Assembly: GCA_038025085.1 (NCBI GenBank)
Contig: CM076140.1
Span: forward strand, 17,256,001 to 17,320,000
DNA length: 64,000 nucleotides
Source of the DNA: Tetragonia tetragonoides
Lineage: Eukaryota; Streptophyta; Magnoliopsida; Caryophyllales; Aizoaceae
Direction of reading: 5' to 3'
This document shows positions 21,021 to 34,000 of the stretch, piece after piece. The position numbers and the translations under genes were made by a program. The notes under the pieces are model-generated. The model had not been told where the DNA came from. It made no database searches and saw nothing but the letters and a program-made list of their open reading frames with translations. Every line of letters begins with the position of its first letter. Within the stretch, counting starts at the first letter, position 1.

Positions 21021-22109
21021 GTTGGTCTTTATCCTCATTTTCCCATCAATACGTGCAGTGAACTAACTTTATCAATTTAAAAGCCATTTGGAAGTGCCCT
21101 GTTTCCCGTGAGGTCCTTCAAAATATCTTGGATGGAATTAGGAAAGCAGATGAAATCATACTAACACAGTAAGAGTCTTAGAGACACAACTCTGTTTGCG
21201 TTCATGCACCTGTAATTGTATAGTTTGTGGGCCACAAAGGCGAGAGATTGCTACTGCTATCACTCGTTTCTGTGCAGATCAGAGTAATTCCATGTAAACC
21301 CTGAGTTTTTCAACGAAGGAAAGTAGTTTATATCAAGCAACGATGGATAGAGAGATCTCTTTAGTTAGTGTATAGTTGTTGGAACTGCAATCACTGTAAG
21401 CATAGTAGGTCTTATTTTTTGTTGCTTAGTGTCTTCTAGAGTAAGCTATCTGGGTAATTATTTTGCTCCAGTGTTTGCTGCTACAATACTGAGGGAAGAT
21501 TTTATCATGTCAGAAGACAGGCTAGTGGCAGAGGATAATTGGACTTTGATTATAACGAATTTCTGGTGAGTGGTTGCATTTTTTAGCTCATTGTTTCTGG
21601 TTGTAGTGGATTCTATGGAGTTTGAAACAAATTTGACTTAGTGGTGGTAAAGCAGACAAACCTACTGCCAATACTTGAAAGGATGTGACAGGGGAGCAGT
21701 TCAAATGGGTAGTGATGATATGTATTTTTGCTCTATGCGACTTCTATGATTGTCATTGGAGGATGAAACTTATGAAGATTATCATGTTTAAGTGGTTTCT
21801 CAAATCTCTGAGCATGTTTGCTTCTAGTATTGAATAGGCTATCTCTTGATGCATGTGTTTGATGGAGAAGCTTGTTCCATAGATCAGGTTGCTGGTGCTT
21901 ATCTGAAAAAAGCTGTATGATATCATCAAACTAATGTGGATAGGGAGCTGCATAATGTTTTTGTTTTAGATAACATGGGTGTCCAAGATTTGCTTGACTA
22001 ATCCCATGGGCCCTGAAGTTAACGACCATGAAAACCTCCAGTGGCCCTAAGAGAGCTGCGTAATGTTAATCGAAAGAAGGCAATTGTTCTCCATCAAACT
22101 CATGGAATA
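21021..22109. other. Intron DNA of the SEC6-like locus
   Basis: About 1.1 kb after the first recognisable SEC6 exon. No further exon or element is recognised. Confidence 0.4.
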
Positions 22110-22665
22110 ATGAACGTGCTTTTGTGTGGACTTTGGTGCTAGGCAAGTTGAACACATATGATATGATGCAATGCCGGAGACCTGGTTGGTCCCTTTTACC
22201 GAGGTTTTGTGTGATGTGTCGTCATGATGGGGAGAGTTGTTTGCATTTGTTTGTGTTGTGTGATTTTGCAAGATCCTTATGGGATAGATTGCTATGTGGG
22301 GAGAGTTTTGTGTGTCCTGCAACGGTGGGTGAGTTCTTACAATTACGGTTTGCTGCGATAGGGGCAAGGAGGGGAGGTTGTTGTGAGATGTGCATGCATG
22401 GCTATTCGTTGGTGCATCTGGTTGGAGAGGAACTCGCAGGTTATCTCTGATGCTGGGAAGACAATTGACTATGTTTGGGATCACATAGTTTATTTGGCTT
22501 CCCTTTGGGCTAAAGCGGCGGGGGCCTTTAAAGGTGTTCCACTTATGTTAGTTCAACGCCATTGGCGAGATTTGTAGATACTTTTGTTTTGCTGACGAGG
22601 ATGCCTTATCCTCCCATTTTGTGCTCTTTAACAATTGATTGTTAATAAAAAATTTCCTTATCGGA
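22110..22665 (+). mobile_element. 5'-truncated LINE fragment
   Basis: Encodes WTLVLGKLNTYDMMQCRRPG, then FCVMCRHDGESCLHLFVLCD, the zinc-binding-like zf-RVT tail, and [21 protein letters not shown] in another frame. It ends in ATTGTTAATAAAAAATTTCC and a short A-run. Frameshifted. It sits between two SEC6-like exons. Confidence 0.85.
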
Positions 22666-25219
22666 AAAAAAGAATGATGGTGATGAGGACTGAGCTTAAA
22701 ATTCTTGGTTGGAAAGGCCTTAAAACTTCGGTTGGTACCAACAAGGGAGGGGGGGGGGGGTTATTAAATATTATTGATTAAAGAGGAAGGCAGGGGCATA
22801 GAACATCATACAACTTGAAGCCTACTGTTAGCATCATAAAAATTCGGTTGATCCCAGAGAATCGGGGTTTACCGAAGGACGAACCACTCTGATCTTCCAC
22901 CAGTGAGTATCAGGTTCCATTCTCATGGCTCATAGTTTGAGGTATAAATAAAAAAAAAAGAACTTGAACTGTACTGCTAGTTCTGATTCAGTGGCTCCTC
23001 AAAGGCTCTTAAAAGCAAAATAAAATTGTTTGGAAATGAAAGTGCTCTTCATGGCAGTTTTTTAGTGAGCGCGGTTGACCTTTGTGTTCTATTTTCCTAA
23101 GCATTTATGTTTATCTGTTAACTCATTGTTTTCCCCAATGAGATTCATGATTTTAGTATAGTTTGGGATTTAAATTACTCTGATGGCTGGTAGTCACTAT
23201 TAAAAACCAGATTAGTCTCATTAACTTATTGTTTTGTCCTCTTCCTGTAACATTTTCACTGCTATCTAAGGATGAACTTGTTTTTCAGGACCCTAAATCA
23301 TCCCTGGAGGAAGCGCGGACAGTACGTTACATTTCTCTATTCTTCTCTGTGCATTTTGTTTACACTTGGGGAGTTCACAAAAGTGTAAAATTTGGAATTT
23401 CCTGTCAAGTTTGACTATTACATTATGAAAAAGATCTTTGATTGACAACAATGAAAATTATATTGTTATACTTGAATGGAAGTTGCATCAATAATTGATA
23501 ATTTTACTGATATATTCTGAGAAAAATTATCATCCTACAGATTTTTTTTTTCTGAGAACAATAACCAATTCCATAATTATCGATCAGAAGTTGAAACCTT
23601 GTATAGGTATTCAATTTAGGAAAGCACAATCGTATTGGTATCTGATGAATTACCATGTTCCAATAATTCGTATTTTTCATCTGCGCCTGCCTTTATGCCT
23701 CCTTTGATTCTAACCGAAAGATAAAAAGAAAATGAAATGATAGTCTATCTACTATAGGAAACACCCACGTAACATACTTGGATAAGTGATGTTGGTCCAT
23801 TTAATGTAATTTATAGATTGTGGCAGAGCGCATTTTCAATTTGTTCTCAATAGCTCTGCTAGTGTTAAGATGTTTCCTGTTAGAACACTTGGAGATGAAG
23901 TTCTTAACCATTTCATTTCTAACTTACATAATGTACTAACTATTGGGGATTCTCTTAGTGATGCATACAGGTCAGTAGAGCAGTGGATTTTCCTGTAGCA
24001 ATAGGCTCTCTATTGTCTTTTCTTAGATGAGACATGTTGCTTTCTTACAAGAAAGATATTGATACTAAAAGTCTGATAAAGATTCTACTGTATACTAATA
24101 ATGTTGGACGTTTATTCAAGTCCTAGAACCCACTATGTTTCCGTGAGAGACTATGTTGCAGAGTGAAGTAGTGATTTTCAAACAATTATGCCTGTTATAA
24201 TCCTGTCTATTTGGTCAAGGAAAAAGGGAGGACAAATCTGGTACGATTAGTATGCTTTTGTTATTCTTGGTTATTTGCTCCTATTTGATTGATTTTGCTT
24301 GCTTGACGTGTAGATAGGAGAGGAGCTTGAAGATATTTATGACTACGTATCCCCTTGCTTTCCTCCGAGGTCTATCTTGCTGACTTGCTTGAGATTCTGT
24401 TTTTGTATCTCTCTCTTTTTATTTTGGAAATATAAAATACATGTTCATATTATGAGGAACAAGGCAAATACTGATAACGAAATTAAAACTTTGTCAAAAG
24501 CTATCCTCAAACCATAATGCATGCTCTTAGGTATGTTCATGCATCTTATCCTCAACAAGCTATGGCTGTTCCGGAAGATGTACAACTAAGTAATATGATG
24601 GGAGGAGTAGGGTTTGGAAACACGAAATCGGTCGCGATCGGGGTAATAGTCATGACAACGCAGTAGTGGACTGATGCGGGTGTCCCATATCAGGCTGCTG
24701 CCGTCGCGGTGTGAATTTGGTTATCGTGCGTATACCTTATCAATCGCCATTACATTCATGTATTGGCTATTAATCGGTCGTATTGGCCATATATTGGCCT
24801 TCTCGAAAAACCTTTTGCCTACCGGGATTTGTGTACCAGCAACCTTAAAAACTACTACGTACCAGCCGGTACATCCCATATCGGTGGAGATTTGATATTC
24901 GGAAGAGGAGGGATATTATCATGACCAAAAAGCACACAACCACTGAAGGGGGCACCTTAAAAAATCCAATCAGGGATCACGTCCCTGGTGACACATAGAT
25001 GAAAAGCTTTATGATAGTGCCTTAGAAGAGGAGATTGACCTGAAAATATGGATACTTCCATTTTATTTTTTGTAATGGTTAGCCTCAGCTTCGTTTATTC
25101 TATCTTAGAAGGATGAGAATAATAGAGATAACTTGGATAACTGGATGCTGTTGTTGTCTACATAGGTTTATTCATTTTCTTATGCATACTCTATCTTGAT
25201 AGCTGTCGTTGCTCTCTGT
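22666..25219. other. SEC6-like intron DNA, mostly unassigned
   Basis: Contains a G-run near 22749-22760, two small SEC6 exons listed in the pseudogene entry, and a moderately GC-rich block at 24590-24900 (GGTCGCGATCGGGG...) that may be a transposon fragment but matches nothing I know. Confidence 0.4.
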
Positions 25220-25845
25220 TGATGAAGTATTTCAACTCATGGTCAATCTCTACAAACATAGAGATTTTTAAGGTATGTTCTATGGAAAGTTAAGTAATTA
25301 TACGTAATGAACCTGACGTTTAAGATATCTCCAATGGAAATTACCACGGTAGTCAATGCCAATTTGAGAAGTATTTGAGGTATTGAGGAATCACAGATGT
25401 TTCTCACATGGATCAACAGATTTGTAGATAGAATACAAAGAATAATATTTCAGTATTCAACTTTTCCAAGTTACTGCTTATTCCGCTCGTGCTGTTCCTG
25501 TTCCACATTTTCATCTTCCTAAAAATTAAAAAGGCAGTACCTATTTGATGTTATTGATAAAAGAAAAAACCTATTTAGTGTTGTTTCAAACCTGTTAAAT
25601 TAAATTCTCAACTAAGACATTCCAAACATTAATCATACTTCTATTACAGTATAAGACTCTTGCCTTTTCAGCAGTTGTATGGTCTTAAATTTTGCTCAAA
25701 AGTGTTGCCTAATTCTCAATACCCTCAGTTCGTGAATGTAGTACGAATTGGCAATTTACTCATCATGGAAACTCCATTCGTTGGGGTATTACAAATTGGC
25801 ATACAGTCATTTTCACTTGTTTCGTCAACAGTCTCTGTACTAGTT

Positions 25846-25912
25846 AGGAGTAAGGTTGCGTACATTTGAACCTCCCCAGATCTCGCCATCGGCTGGATCC
25901 TATCTGGGCTGG
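25846..25912 (+). mobile_element. Au/TS-type SINE fragment
   Basis: GGAGTAAGGTTGCGTACATT followed by CCTCCCCAGATCTCGCC matches the same SINE box seen at 6325-6412. Confidence 0.55.
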
Positions 25913-26359
25913 AAAAGGAAAAACAGTACAAGTTGGAAAAAACGTTAAACTAAAAGACGTTCTCTGGCTGAAATCATGGATATAAATAAATCCAATCTGT
26001 GGTTTCTGGCCACTGTTTTTTGTCCTACTACTAGTTCGGCCACTTTGAGAGTACTAATATACGCCGGAGAACTACGAACCAGTACGCAGAGTATAGTTTG
26101 CTTTTAGCGGGGGGTATGAGAAAGTTAGGTAACTAAAGGGACAAAAGAAAGGTATTAAATCAAGGTACTACTGTACTTCATGTAGTCACACACTCACACC
26201 CATACGTTCAGTGTTGGAGCTAGGAATATGGTTTGGGTCCACTAGGGATAGACTAAAGTTATAAATGGACGGAAAATCTGAAGGATGATACAACAGTATT
26301 AGAAAAGAAACGAGCAGAATGAACTGAAGGCTTGAGAGACAAAAAGATATAAATTTTTT

Positions 26360-26455
26360 GTGTGTGCGTGGGTGTGCGCGTGTTCTGGGCTTGGTGTACA
26401 TGCGAGCGCGTTCATGAGTGCGTGCGCGCGTACGTGCGCATGCGCGGCAGTGCGA
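26360..26455. repeat. Alternating purine-pyrimidine (GT/GC) tract
   Basis: Nearly continuous TG, CG and CA dinucleotide steps, e.g. GTGCGTGCGCGCGTACGTGC and GCATGCGCGG. Such tracts favour left-handed DNA. Confidence 0.8.
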
Positions 26456-26757
26456 TGGAAAGGAAGGCCCTGCTTCGGCAATGGGGCAGGGGGAAGAAAG
26501 TGGGTGGTGGGCTTTTCCTTGAAACTGGAAGAAATGGAGTTACGACAGTGCGAGGGCTAAACCCCCAAGTTCGAGTTGGCTACAGTTGATCGCTAAGTCC
26601 AAGGTATTCAGGAAGAACAGGTTGTTTCACAATATACAAAATTCTCGATTTAATTCTGTCCAAAGATCATTGATACTCTGGTGGGGCGATTCCCTATTGA
26701 AGCATTTACCCTAACCCTTCCATATAATCTGAAATTAACTGCTTGCGTGTGGGCACA

Positions 26758-26795
26758 TGTGTGTGTGTGTGTGTGTGTTTGGGGGGGGGGGGGGG
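26758..26795. repeat. (TG)n followed by a poly-G run
   Basis: About ten TG units (26758-26778) followed by TT and about fifteen G (26781-26795). Confidence 0.9.
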
Positions 26796-27165
26796 CTGAC
26801 AGACTTGAGATTAGATAAAATGTGGGCTGCAGCTGTGGCTCTAGCTAGACCCCCTCAGCTCTATTTTATGGCTGTGTCATTGAAGTTCTTGCACTTCCCG
26901 ACTAATTTTCGGGGTTGTAATATTTTACAACTCAAAAGGTCATTCCTGTCTCTTGAGACAGAGAGATGGATATACTAGATGCTCACGTCGGCATGAACTC
27001 TACTTACAAAGTAGGGAAGGGAGAACATGGAGAGAAAGGATTACCTGACACGTGTGTGTATTTTCATGAATCACCTTTTGAACAAAACACATTGATATGT
27101 CACTCTCTCTAATATATTATTTTTTCTCTTATAGAAAAAGGAGAATATATTGAGGAGAGAGAGAC

Positions 27166-27755
27166 TAAAGGAACTCGGATCGCATAATAATAAAAGATCC
27201 TATATCCAGGATCCTTGTGTTAGTGAGACCAAATTAAAACAGTAAATCTATACCTCTTGTAGCGCATAACGAATATTTGATCAGCAAGTCGTGATTGATA
27301 GCGTTCCAGATGTAACGCCTCTACTTGTATCCACACGAACAGACTGAATCTCCAAGTACTAGTGTACTAGCACCCAAAACCCTAGTCACCAATTCTCACT
27401 CTCTCTCACTATCACGTTTGAGGAGTGTTTCAACTATATGATTCAACTGACACCCTCAGAAAAACGAGATAGCTTGTTATAAGAGAGAAACCCTAACTGA
27501 GCTAGTAGATTGGGCTTTGCGAAAATGGGCTAACTAAAACGCTAATCTAATTAGTGTTTTTAATAACTAAAGTCCGACTTTACTGACTCAGTCTATTCTT
27601 ATGTGCAGCCCGGTAGGCTCACTTAACATTAGCAATAGGCTGAAACATTTTATAAGCCCACTGATCGTAAGCGACCTCTAGTAAAGCATTATGTCCACCT
27701 AAGTCAAGTGAGAGTCAAAAGCCTGACACGACTTGGTTACAGAGCATATCTAACA
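27166..27755 (-). mobile_element. Copia LTR, left arm of a palindrome
   Basis: The reverse complement begins TGTTAGATATGCTC and ends GATCCGAGTTCCTTTA. It aligns along its length with the plus-strand LTR at 28023-28589 (shared: TTAGATTAG, GCTCAGTTAGGGTTTC, ACGTGATAGTGAGAGAGAG, GACTTGCTGATCAAA, AGGTATAGATTTACTG). The adjacent internal sequence (27756 onward) reads CAAGTGGGAGA on the minus strand, a polypurine tract, so this is a 3' LTR. Confidence 0.85.
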
Positions 27756-28022
27756 TTCTCCCACTTGCTCTAGAATCAATCGTATGATGTAATCTCTTTC
27801 TCTCAAAATAAATGTCGAACATAAGGTGGGAAAAGTGTCATACTTATAAAGTTCAACTATATGTTACTCGGTACCTAAACAAGATTCTGATATCCAGACA
27901 ATTTTCCCTCTAAACAGAATTGAGGTTTATGAGGATGACACTTTTCCTACCTTATGTTCAACATACATATTTTGGGACAAAGGGATTACATCATACAATT
28001 GATTCTAGAGCAAGTGGGAGAT
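27756..28022. mobile_element. Two inverted copia 3' internal ends forming the palindrome centre
   Basis: Both halves carry TTGATTCTAGAGCAAGTGGG next to their LTR and a matching GATGACACTTTTCC/GTATGACACTTTTCC piece farther in, in opposite orientation. About 100 bp (27835-27930) is unpaired spacer. No pol coding remains. Confidence 0.75.
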
Positions 28023-28600
28023 TGTTAGATATGCTCTTTAACGAAGTCGTGTCGGGCTTCCGTCTCTCACTTGATTTAGGTGGTTATAATACTTTACTAG
28101 AGGCCGCTTATGATTTGTGGGCTTGTAAAATATTTCAGCCCACTAGTAATGTTAAGTGAGCCTACAGAGTCGCGCATAAGAATAGATTGGGTCAGCAAAG
28201 TTGGACTTCAGTTATTATAACACTAATTAGATTAGTGTTTTAATAAGGGCCATTTTCACAAAGCCAATCCACGTTATTAGCTCAGTTAGGGTTTCTATCT
28301 TATACTAAGCTATCCCGTTCATATTGCTGAAAACACTCCTCTAAACGTGATAGTGAGAGAGAGAACGGGTGACTAGGGTTTTTGGTGCTTGTACACTAGC
28401 ACGTGGAGATTCAGTCTACTTGTGTGAATACCGGTAGAGGCATTACATGTGAATGCTATCAATCATGACTTGCTGATCAAAGATTCGTTATGCTCTACAA
28501 GAGGTATAGATTTACTGTTTTAATTTGGTCTCTGAATATCGAATATTTTATTATTATATTATTTCCGCTGTGCAATCCGAGTTCCTTCAGTGGTATCGAC
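28023..28600 (+). mobile_element. Copia LTR, right arm of the palindrome, followed by PBS-like sequence
   Basis: The LTR runs TGTTAGATATGC (28023) to CCGAGTTCCTTCA (28589). It is followed by G and TGGTATCGAC (28591-28600), which resembles the first bases of the copia primer-binding site. It has PPT-like sequence on one side and PBS-like sequence on the other. Confidence 0.8.
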
Positions 28601-28608
28601 ACGCATTA

Positions 28609-29241
28609 GCATTGGCAAATAACTTGCAAGTCCATCCTCCTTCAACTTAGCCTTTCTTCACAGTTTCCCCCTTTCCCTTTATCCACTTAGACCTGAAAGT
28701 CTAAGGTTCCTTTGAAGGTGCGTGCTTTTTTGTGGACTTTGGTGCTTGGTAGAGTGAACACTTATGATATGTTGCAACGACGGAAACCAGGCTAGTCACT
28801 TCGATCGGGAATGTGTGTCATGTGTCGTCGAGATGGCGAAGATGGTTTACATTTGTTTGTGTTCTGTGATTTTACTTGGTCCTTATGGGATAGGTTGTTG
28901 TGCGGGAGACTTTTGTATGTCCACCAACGGTGGGCTAGTTTCTGTTGATATGCTAGTCTTCGGTGAGGAGGGGGAAGGAGGGTAGGGTGTTCGAGGATTT
29001 TCTCTAACGTTGGGAAGAATATTGATTATGTCTGGGACCGCATAGTTTACTTGGCCTCTCTTTGGGCTAAGGCGGCAGAGCCCTTTAAGGGTGTACCACT
29101 TACGGTTGTTCAGCGCCATTGGCGAGATTTGTAGATACTTAGTCTTAACTTTGAGGATGCCTTATCCTCCTTTATTGTATTCTTTCAATTATTGATTAAT
29201 AAAGATTTTTCTTATCTAAAAAAAGCATTGGCAAATAACTC
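28609..29241 (+). mobile_element. 5'-truncated LINE with 16-bp target-site duplication
   Basis: The body at 28625-29225 lies between exact copies of GCATTGGCAAATAACT (28609-28624, 29226-29241). It carries the LINE C-terminal sequence (VWTLVLGRVNTYDML-like, CVMCRRDGED) and the 3' tail ATTGATTAATAAAGATTTTTC plus A-run. It inserted just outside the right copia LTR of the palindrome. Confidence 0.9.
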
Positions 29242-30178
29242 TTTACTCTCTAGCTGCTTAGTTGGGGTTCTGAATTCAATCATGCTGGCTATTCAAGATC
29301 TCTCTCTCTCTCTCGCGCGCGCGCAAGTACTGTTTTGTGGAGATTCTTTTTGTACTTTACATGCCTCAAGTTCTTTGCTTGTGACTAGGTAACTGGTTGG
29401 GTGGTAGAATACCAAGAGCACTTAATTGGCCTTGGAGTGGATGAATCTTTAGCTCAAGTTTGCTCTGAGAGTGGTGCTATGGATCCTTTAATGACTACTT
29501 ATGTTGAAAGGATGCAAGCTACAACAAGGATAAGAGCATAGAATCTAGTGTCAATTGTCGCTTTGAACTTATCAGCTTATTGATAGGCATGTATTGTCTC
29601 TGCCAGTCAAAAAGCTCTAATTTCATTTCCCTGGTGTTTCTAGAAATGGTACTTGAACATACTGGAGAATGACAAGACACAACCGCCAAAGAGAACAGAA
29701 GAGGGGAAGCTGTACACGCCTGCGGCTGTGGACTTCTTCAGAATTCTTGGAGAGCAAGTGCAAATTGTCCGTGAAAATAGCACCGATGTCATGCTGTACA
29801 GAGTTCATTGGCCATTATCCAGGCAAGTTTAGCAGTACAGACAAGACTGAAGTTACAATAGGGCACATATTAATGTTTACAATTTCTGAAAATTGAATAT
29901 CTTGCGGCAGGAATTAATCTAGCGTACCTTGCATCATAGTCTTACACCTAAACATGGAAATATGGAAGGGAAACCATGCTCCTCTTGCACCATGAATTTT
30001 CACTTCCAAGTGACGAAAATAGAATATTTCATCTTTCTACAAGATTTATTCTCATGCATCCTATTAACATAAATTGAATACATGCTGCTACTTTTTAAAT
30101 TTGCTCTTCCACCACGGATGTTCAATTCCGATGAAGATGACATTCTGTGATTATTGTTAGTATTAAGTTTCTAATATA

Positions 30179-31045
30179 GGAAGTTGTATTAATAAAATAA
30201 GAACACAATACAGCTTAGAAGACTAAGTCAAGTACCAGCAACTCAAAATAGAATAGAGTGACAATTAAAGTTCAAAATAGACAAAGCAACTCCTTGAAAA
30301 GCCCTGGCTGCATGAGCCCAAACCAAAGTCGAGAAGTGATCTGGTCTTATTAATAATTAGAAGCCACCTCTTGATGGGTGGAAAGGGGTGTATTTCTCTC
30401 TCGGGGGCAGTGATCCTGCAATCCTGTCTTGCTAGCATTCCCCTTTACTACCTTTCACTCTTCAAGATCCCGGTTAGTGTAGCTAAACGGATCAAGAGGA
30501 TGATGCGGGATTTCCTGTGGTCGGGGGCGGACGGGGGTAAGAGAGATCACCTTGTCAGTAGGGATCATGTATGTAGACCTAAGTCAAAGGGGGCTCTGGG
30601 GTTTGGGCGGTTGGTGTCTAAGAACATTTCGTTGGTCGGTAACTGGTTGTGGCGTTTTCCGTTGAGCCCGATTCCCTATGGCACCGAGTAATCAGGAGCA
30701 AGTACGGTCTGCAACAAAATAGATGGGATGTCCGAACTGGGAGTGGAGTTTCTCATGCTTGCCCTTGGAAGTTTATCTCACAGGTATCGCCTCTTTTCTT
30801 TCCCCTGGTTAGATGTAAAGTGGGTAATGGACAACTGGTAAGGTTCTGGGAGGATGTTGGAAAGGAGATACGCCTTTTTCCTCCACATATCCTCGGGTTT
30901 TTTGGCTGTCCACTCTTCATGAAGCGCCGATTGCGGACTTCTATTCCAGAATCGTCTCATCATTTTACTCAAGTACATTCTAAATCGGTCTACAAAAATG
31001 GGGGTAGCTTTAATGGCATGATTCGAATGAATTGTAAACCTTGAT
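30179..31045. mobile_element. LINE with opposed parts (possible 5'-inverted copy)
   Basis: The right part (30371-31044, plus) encodes LINE RT C-terminal sequence: ILQSCLASIPLYYLSLFKIP, KRIKRMMRDFLWSG, then ENISLVGNWLWRF-like sequence and, frameshifted, VIRSKYGLQ and CKVGNGQLVRFWEDV. The left part (30179-30350) reads on the minus strand like a LINE tail (DHFSTLVWAHAARAFQG). Opposed segments with the 3' end outside fit twin-priming inversion. The two could also be independent fragments, because the left tail differs from the common family tail. No duplication was found. Confidence 0.6.
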
Positions 31046-34000
31046 CAGTGGATTGTTGAAGAAGTTCGATCCGATTTGTGACAATTCAAGATTCTGGAGC
31101 TTGTGCTGATTATTTTAGATTTTATTTCATTGGAACTTATCGATGTGAGTCCATGTGACAGAGAGAACAAAATACGCAAATTGATCTTCAATGGCGATCG
31201 TCTGTGACATGGGGAGACCTATTATGATGGTCATCTTAGCGATGAAGATACTGGAGGTGATATCCACGTGGGCACGTATCAAGATGCGAGAATGACTATT
31301 AACATATTATTCATGATCCACTACAACAATAATCCTAATTCTAGACGCTTTTTTTCACGCTTTACAAAGCGTCAATTCACACAAAGAATAAATAGGAGTT
31401 TGCAAGGCTTTTAAGTGTAGAAAAAGAATTTGGAGGTTTTTCACGATTACAAACGTGGAGAATCAGAATTTTACTACACTTTTAACGGTAGACCCGTAAT
31501 TTATTACAAAATTAAAGTAGGGGCAGAATTGTCCAGTTTAGCGCCTAAAATTTCACCAAGTTAACTTCGTTCTGCGCCTAAAAAGGAAAAAAAAAAATTA
31601 AAAAAAAACAAAAATCTAATCTAGCCCTTTGTGAAGAAATCATTCGAAAACAGGAGTATAGACTATTTTGCATATGAAAGTCCCACATCGTTTATTAGTG
31701 AACATACTCAAACCTTAAAGCCTTTTGTGGGCCAAACCAAATGCTTTAAGCTGAGTTGATAGACCGGTTTTGTACCGGTTTCGATTAAAACCGCCCGATT
31801 TAAGCGTTTCAATTCTCATCGGTTTTTGTAGCTCAACCAGACCGGACAAGGTACCTGATCCCGGTTCAAATGGTTGAACCGCGAGGTCCGGTCCAGTTTT
31901 GACAACATTGCACAAGGATTGTTCTCTTGAAAGTTGAAACCAATTCTTTATAGGGATATATAAGGGATTAGTCTAAACAAAAGGGTGTTCTATTCTGTTA
32001 GAGGATTCCCGCACAAAACTGTTCGAACCACTCTCTCACTCACACCCGGAGAAGAGAGAGAAAGTACAGAGAAGAGAGAGAGAGAAGAGTACAGAGAAGA
32101 GAGAGAGAGAAGAGTACAGAGAAGAGAGGGAAAGAAAGCAAGCATAGAAGAGAGAGAAAGCATAGAACACAACCGGCCTTGAATTACAGAGGTATTCTAC
32201 CTTCGCTTTCTTTATGTTCAATTGCATTTACTATGATTGATAGAATTATTTATTTTCTCTCTCTTCTTGTTTCTTACGCTTTCTTGAACACTGAATAAGC
32301 AATATCTTGAAATTAATCATCATCTGATCTTCAACGTAGTAGCTGTATTTTGGGCTTCATGGCTCTAGTTGTTGTGACAATTGGTAATTCTAGTTCTAGT
32401 GTGGTTAGAGGTTTTGTTGAGAAATCAATGGGGCGTGTATTAACTAGAGATTTAGCAATGGCAAATGGATTTATCTAAAAATTGTACATGTAATCTCATG
32501 AACTAATATCTAACTAACAAGTAGGCATCTTAAATTATCAAAAAAAAAAAAAAAAAAAAAAGAAAAGGTGGAGGATCGTGAACCCTAATCGATCTGTTTC
32601 AATTTTACATTCGTGAAGCATATTTAGATTTGTTGTTTTCATGTTTTATGGGATTGATTTTGCGATTAGGGTTTATGGGGCCAAGGTTTCTAGTTTTTTT
32701 TAACACGATCATACGAGGGTTGTATTCTTTGGAGCGATTATTGTTACATGTGGTGTTTTTTTGCTCTTTAATGATTGATTCAGATTATAAAACATGAATA
32801 TTTAGTGAATACCAAATGTACTTGGCGTGGAGCAAAAATGGAATTGTTAGGATTAGTAGTTGAATGAAGATTTTTGCTATGTTCCTGTGCTGTATTCTGC
32901 TGCTGAATTCAGACACGATCAAAAACTAAAAAGGGCATGCTATTTCTTTGATCGCTTGATAGAATTGTTTACTATAGAATCTTGCAAACATTATTATTCC
33001 AATGGGTTCCCTATTTGCAGTAAAATTAATAATAAGTGATGATAGTTAACCAGATTTCTTAGTGCAATTCAAATATCTTTCTTATCTCTACATACATGTA
33101 GTTGTAGGTTTTTACTAAGAAAGGTGCATCTGCTGAAGTCGTCTACAGTTCCAAAGTAGGGTTAGCTTGTATCTGCACAGAAAAATGAATTACAGAATAT
33201 CGTCAATAAATATGCCAAGGTTTGGCAATACTCAAATTATTTATATCTCAAACGTTTTCTAAAAAGTTAATGTTTGAGAATGTTACATAGAAACAAAATA
33301 TCCCACAAATTGGAATGCTGATATTTAGCATTAGACACACTGGGGAAATTGAACTCTCCCCCCAGAAATTATTATGCCTTGCTCTACAGTCAAGTTTACA
33401 GCTATTTCCAAGAGCATTGTATGTTAACATGCTATATATGGAGGTCACTAGGTTTTGATATTGTAATTAATATTCTCACATTTTATTAGATTTTGGCATT
33501 ATGTGTATATGATTTGTTGATAGTATCTTACATGTGTACTAAGCTGGAGTAATTTGTGGGATGTTCATAGAGGGCCAAGGCTCGTAGAGTTATACACCTA
33601 TAATACGAGGTTGTGGGAGTATTCTAATTAAGAAGCAGCAACAACTTAGTGTAACAATGCCTCTAGCAAGGTCTAAATGTACCCAGCAATCAATATTCCA
33701 TAACTAATAGAACTAGCTGATCCATCTTTCCTTTAATTTTTTAGCATGTAAAAAAATGTAAATTTTTTGCTTAATTAACCATCCGAATTAACTTAGGATT
33801 TAAAATCCCAACTTAAGCTTGTCGTCAACGATGACATCTGCTGAATAGTATAATGTGGTTAACAGACAAAGTCTTACACTTTTTGTTATTTCTTTTAAAT
33901 GTTTCCGTTTTGTGGGGGTGAGGGTGGTGAGCTGGAGTGTAGTAACTTACTTGCTGAGTTGTGCATTTTTAGTGGAAAGGTTCTTGAGATTAGAATCACA

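Larger units (their letters stand above)
25273..27165. other. SEC6-like intron DNA with simple repeats and a SINE scrap
   Basis: Holds a SINE fragment at 25846-25912, the alternating purine-pyrimidine tract at 26360-26455, and a GT/poly-G tract at 26758-26795. The remainder is unassigned. Confidence 0.5.

Noticed and set aside
24590..24900. GC-richer block in a SEC6-like intron as a possible gene or transposon
   Set aside because: The 73-codon frame has no motif, and no terminal repeats or duplication were found.
31318..31640. CACTA transposon terminus (CACTACAACAAT)
   Set aside because: Only one end resembles the family. No opposite TAGTG end, 3-bp duplication or transposase was found.
31676..32200. 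LTR or Cassandra/TRIM-like element starting near AAAGTCCCACATCG
   Set aside because: The motif is common in plant LTRs, but no second LTR, PBS or clear end could be shown.
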